From contig RGNC01000122.1 in the NCBI GenBank assembly GCA_010029175.1, positions 1-6,190 of the forward strand: a stretch of DNA of 6,190 bases, in the 5' to 3' direction. Source of the stretch: Synechococcaceae bacterium WB8_1B_136 (GTDB taxonomy: Bacteria; Cyanobacteriota; Cyanobacteriia; PCC-6307; Cyanobiaceae). The stretch's first letter is position 1. Every line of letters begins with the position of its first letter. Below the pieces are notes generated by a model. It had not been told where the DNA came from. It saw only the letters and a list, made by a program, of their open reading frames with translations, and made no database searches. The position numbers were made by a program, and so were the translations under genes. Of this stretch, positions 6,022 through 6,190 are shown piece after piece.

Positions 6022-6190
6022 TCACGAGGCATCAACTCCCAACAATCTGAGATCCAATCCAGCACCGAGGAACTGGCGAAAGTCCTGATCCAGCGTCACC
6101 AACTGGGTGGATGTGCGAATCGCAAAGGCCGCCAAATAGGCATCCATCCATCGCTTGGGTGCCGCTTCTTTCATCCCAGCCATCGACCAC
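6022..6190 (-). CDS. PIN-domain protein, C-terminal part (VapC-like; runs off the right edge)
   Basis: The last 55 codons of a minus-strand gene whose start lies beyond the window. Translation from the edge contains PKRWMDAYLAAFAIRTSTQL then VTLDQDFRQF, the usual end of a PIN domain. Asp16 of the visible part (in MDAYLAA) matches the third acidic metal-binding residue, and Asp34 with Asp36 (TLDQD) the fourth-acid region. Such proteins are Mg2+-dependent ribonucleases, most often VapC toxins paired with a small antitoxin encoded just upstream; that antitoxin would be outside this window. The stop is the TGA at 6024-6022, and base use is less GC-biased than in the neighbours, as often seen for mobile toxin-antitoxin genes. 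The PIN fold call is good; toxin function is inferred, and a non-toxin PIN protein is possible. Confidence 0.8.
   Translation of the reverse strand, partial: WSMAGMKEAAPKRWMDAYLAAFAIRTSTQLVTLDQDFRQFLGAGLDLRLLGVDAS

Noticed and set aside
1..6190. CRISPR arrays, tRNA/rRNA genes, riboswitches, insertion sequences
   Set aside because: I saw no regularly spaced direct repeats, no cloverleaf-like or conserved RNA segments, no transposase-like protein and no terminal inverted repeats; the window is almost fully covered by ordinary protein genes.

Overview
The window looks like a chromosomal segment of a GC-rich picocyanobacterium of the Synechococcus/Cyanobium type. The evidence is a Vipp1/IM30 protein with the C-terminal helix typical of thylakoid organisms, a DUF721/DciA-like protein, two copies of the cyanobacterial HIP1 octamer GCGATCGC, high GC with strongly GC-biased third codon positions, and few clear Shine-Dalgarno sites. 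The assignment is inferred from gene content; species level cannot be read from the sequence.

Layout. From 3248 down to the left edge, five genes lie head to tail on the minus strand: vipp1 (3248-2472), a GTG-started thioredoxin (2423-2103), a fold-type I PLP aminotransferase (2116-899), a short single-function biotin protein ligase (902-150), and the first 46 codons of a probably exported protein (138 to the edge). The junctions are tight (48 bp gap, 14 bp overlap, 4 bp GTGA overlap, 11 bp gap), so this is probably one operon. A DUF721/DciA-like gene with a C-terminal Cys4 motif runs divergently on the plus strand (3346-3924), separated from vipp1 by a 97 bp region with a small perfect hairpin at the ribosome-binding site. 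It meets, tail to tail with a 9 bp gap, a 651-residue ArnT/GT39-like membrane glycosyltransferase on the minus strand (5889-3934). At the right edge is the C-terminal part of a PIN-domain (VapC-like) protein on the minus strand (6190-6022), in locally less GC-rich sequence.

How the genes relate. Vipp1 (thylakoid membrane maintenance), thioredoxin (redox), the aminotransferase (amino acid metabolism) and biotin ligase (acetyl-CoA carboxylase activation, hence fatty-acid synthesis) are housekeeping-type functions; a membrane/lipid link between vipp1 and birA is conceivable but unproven. The glycosyltransferase probably moves a sugar from a polyprenyl-phosphate donor to an extracytoplasmic acceptor. 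I see no CRISPR array, RNA gene, insertion sequence, or clearly new multi-gene system. The points most worth checking are the altered nucleotide loop of the biotin ligase, the Cys4 tail on the DciA-like protein, and the truncated PIN gene.
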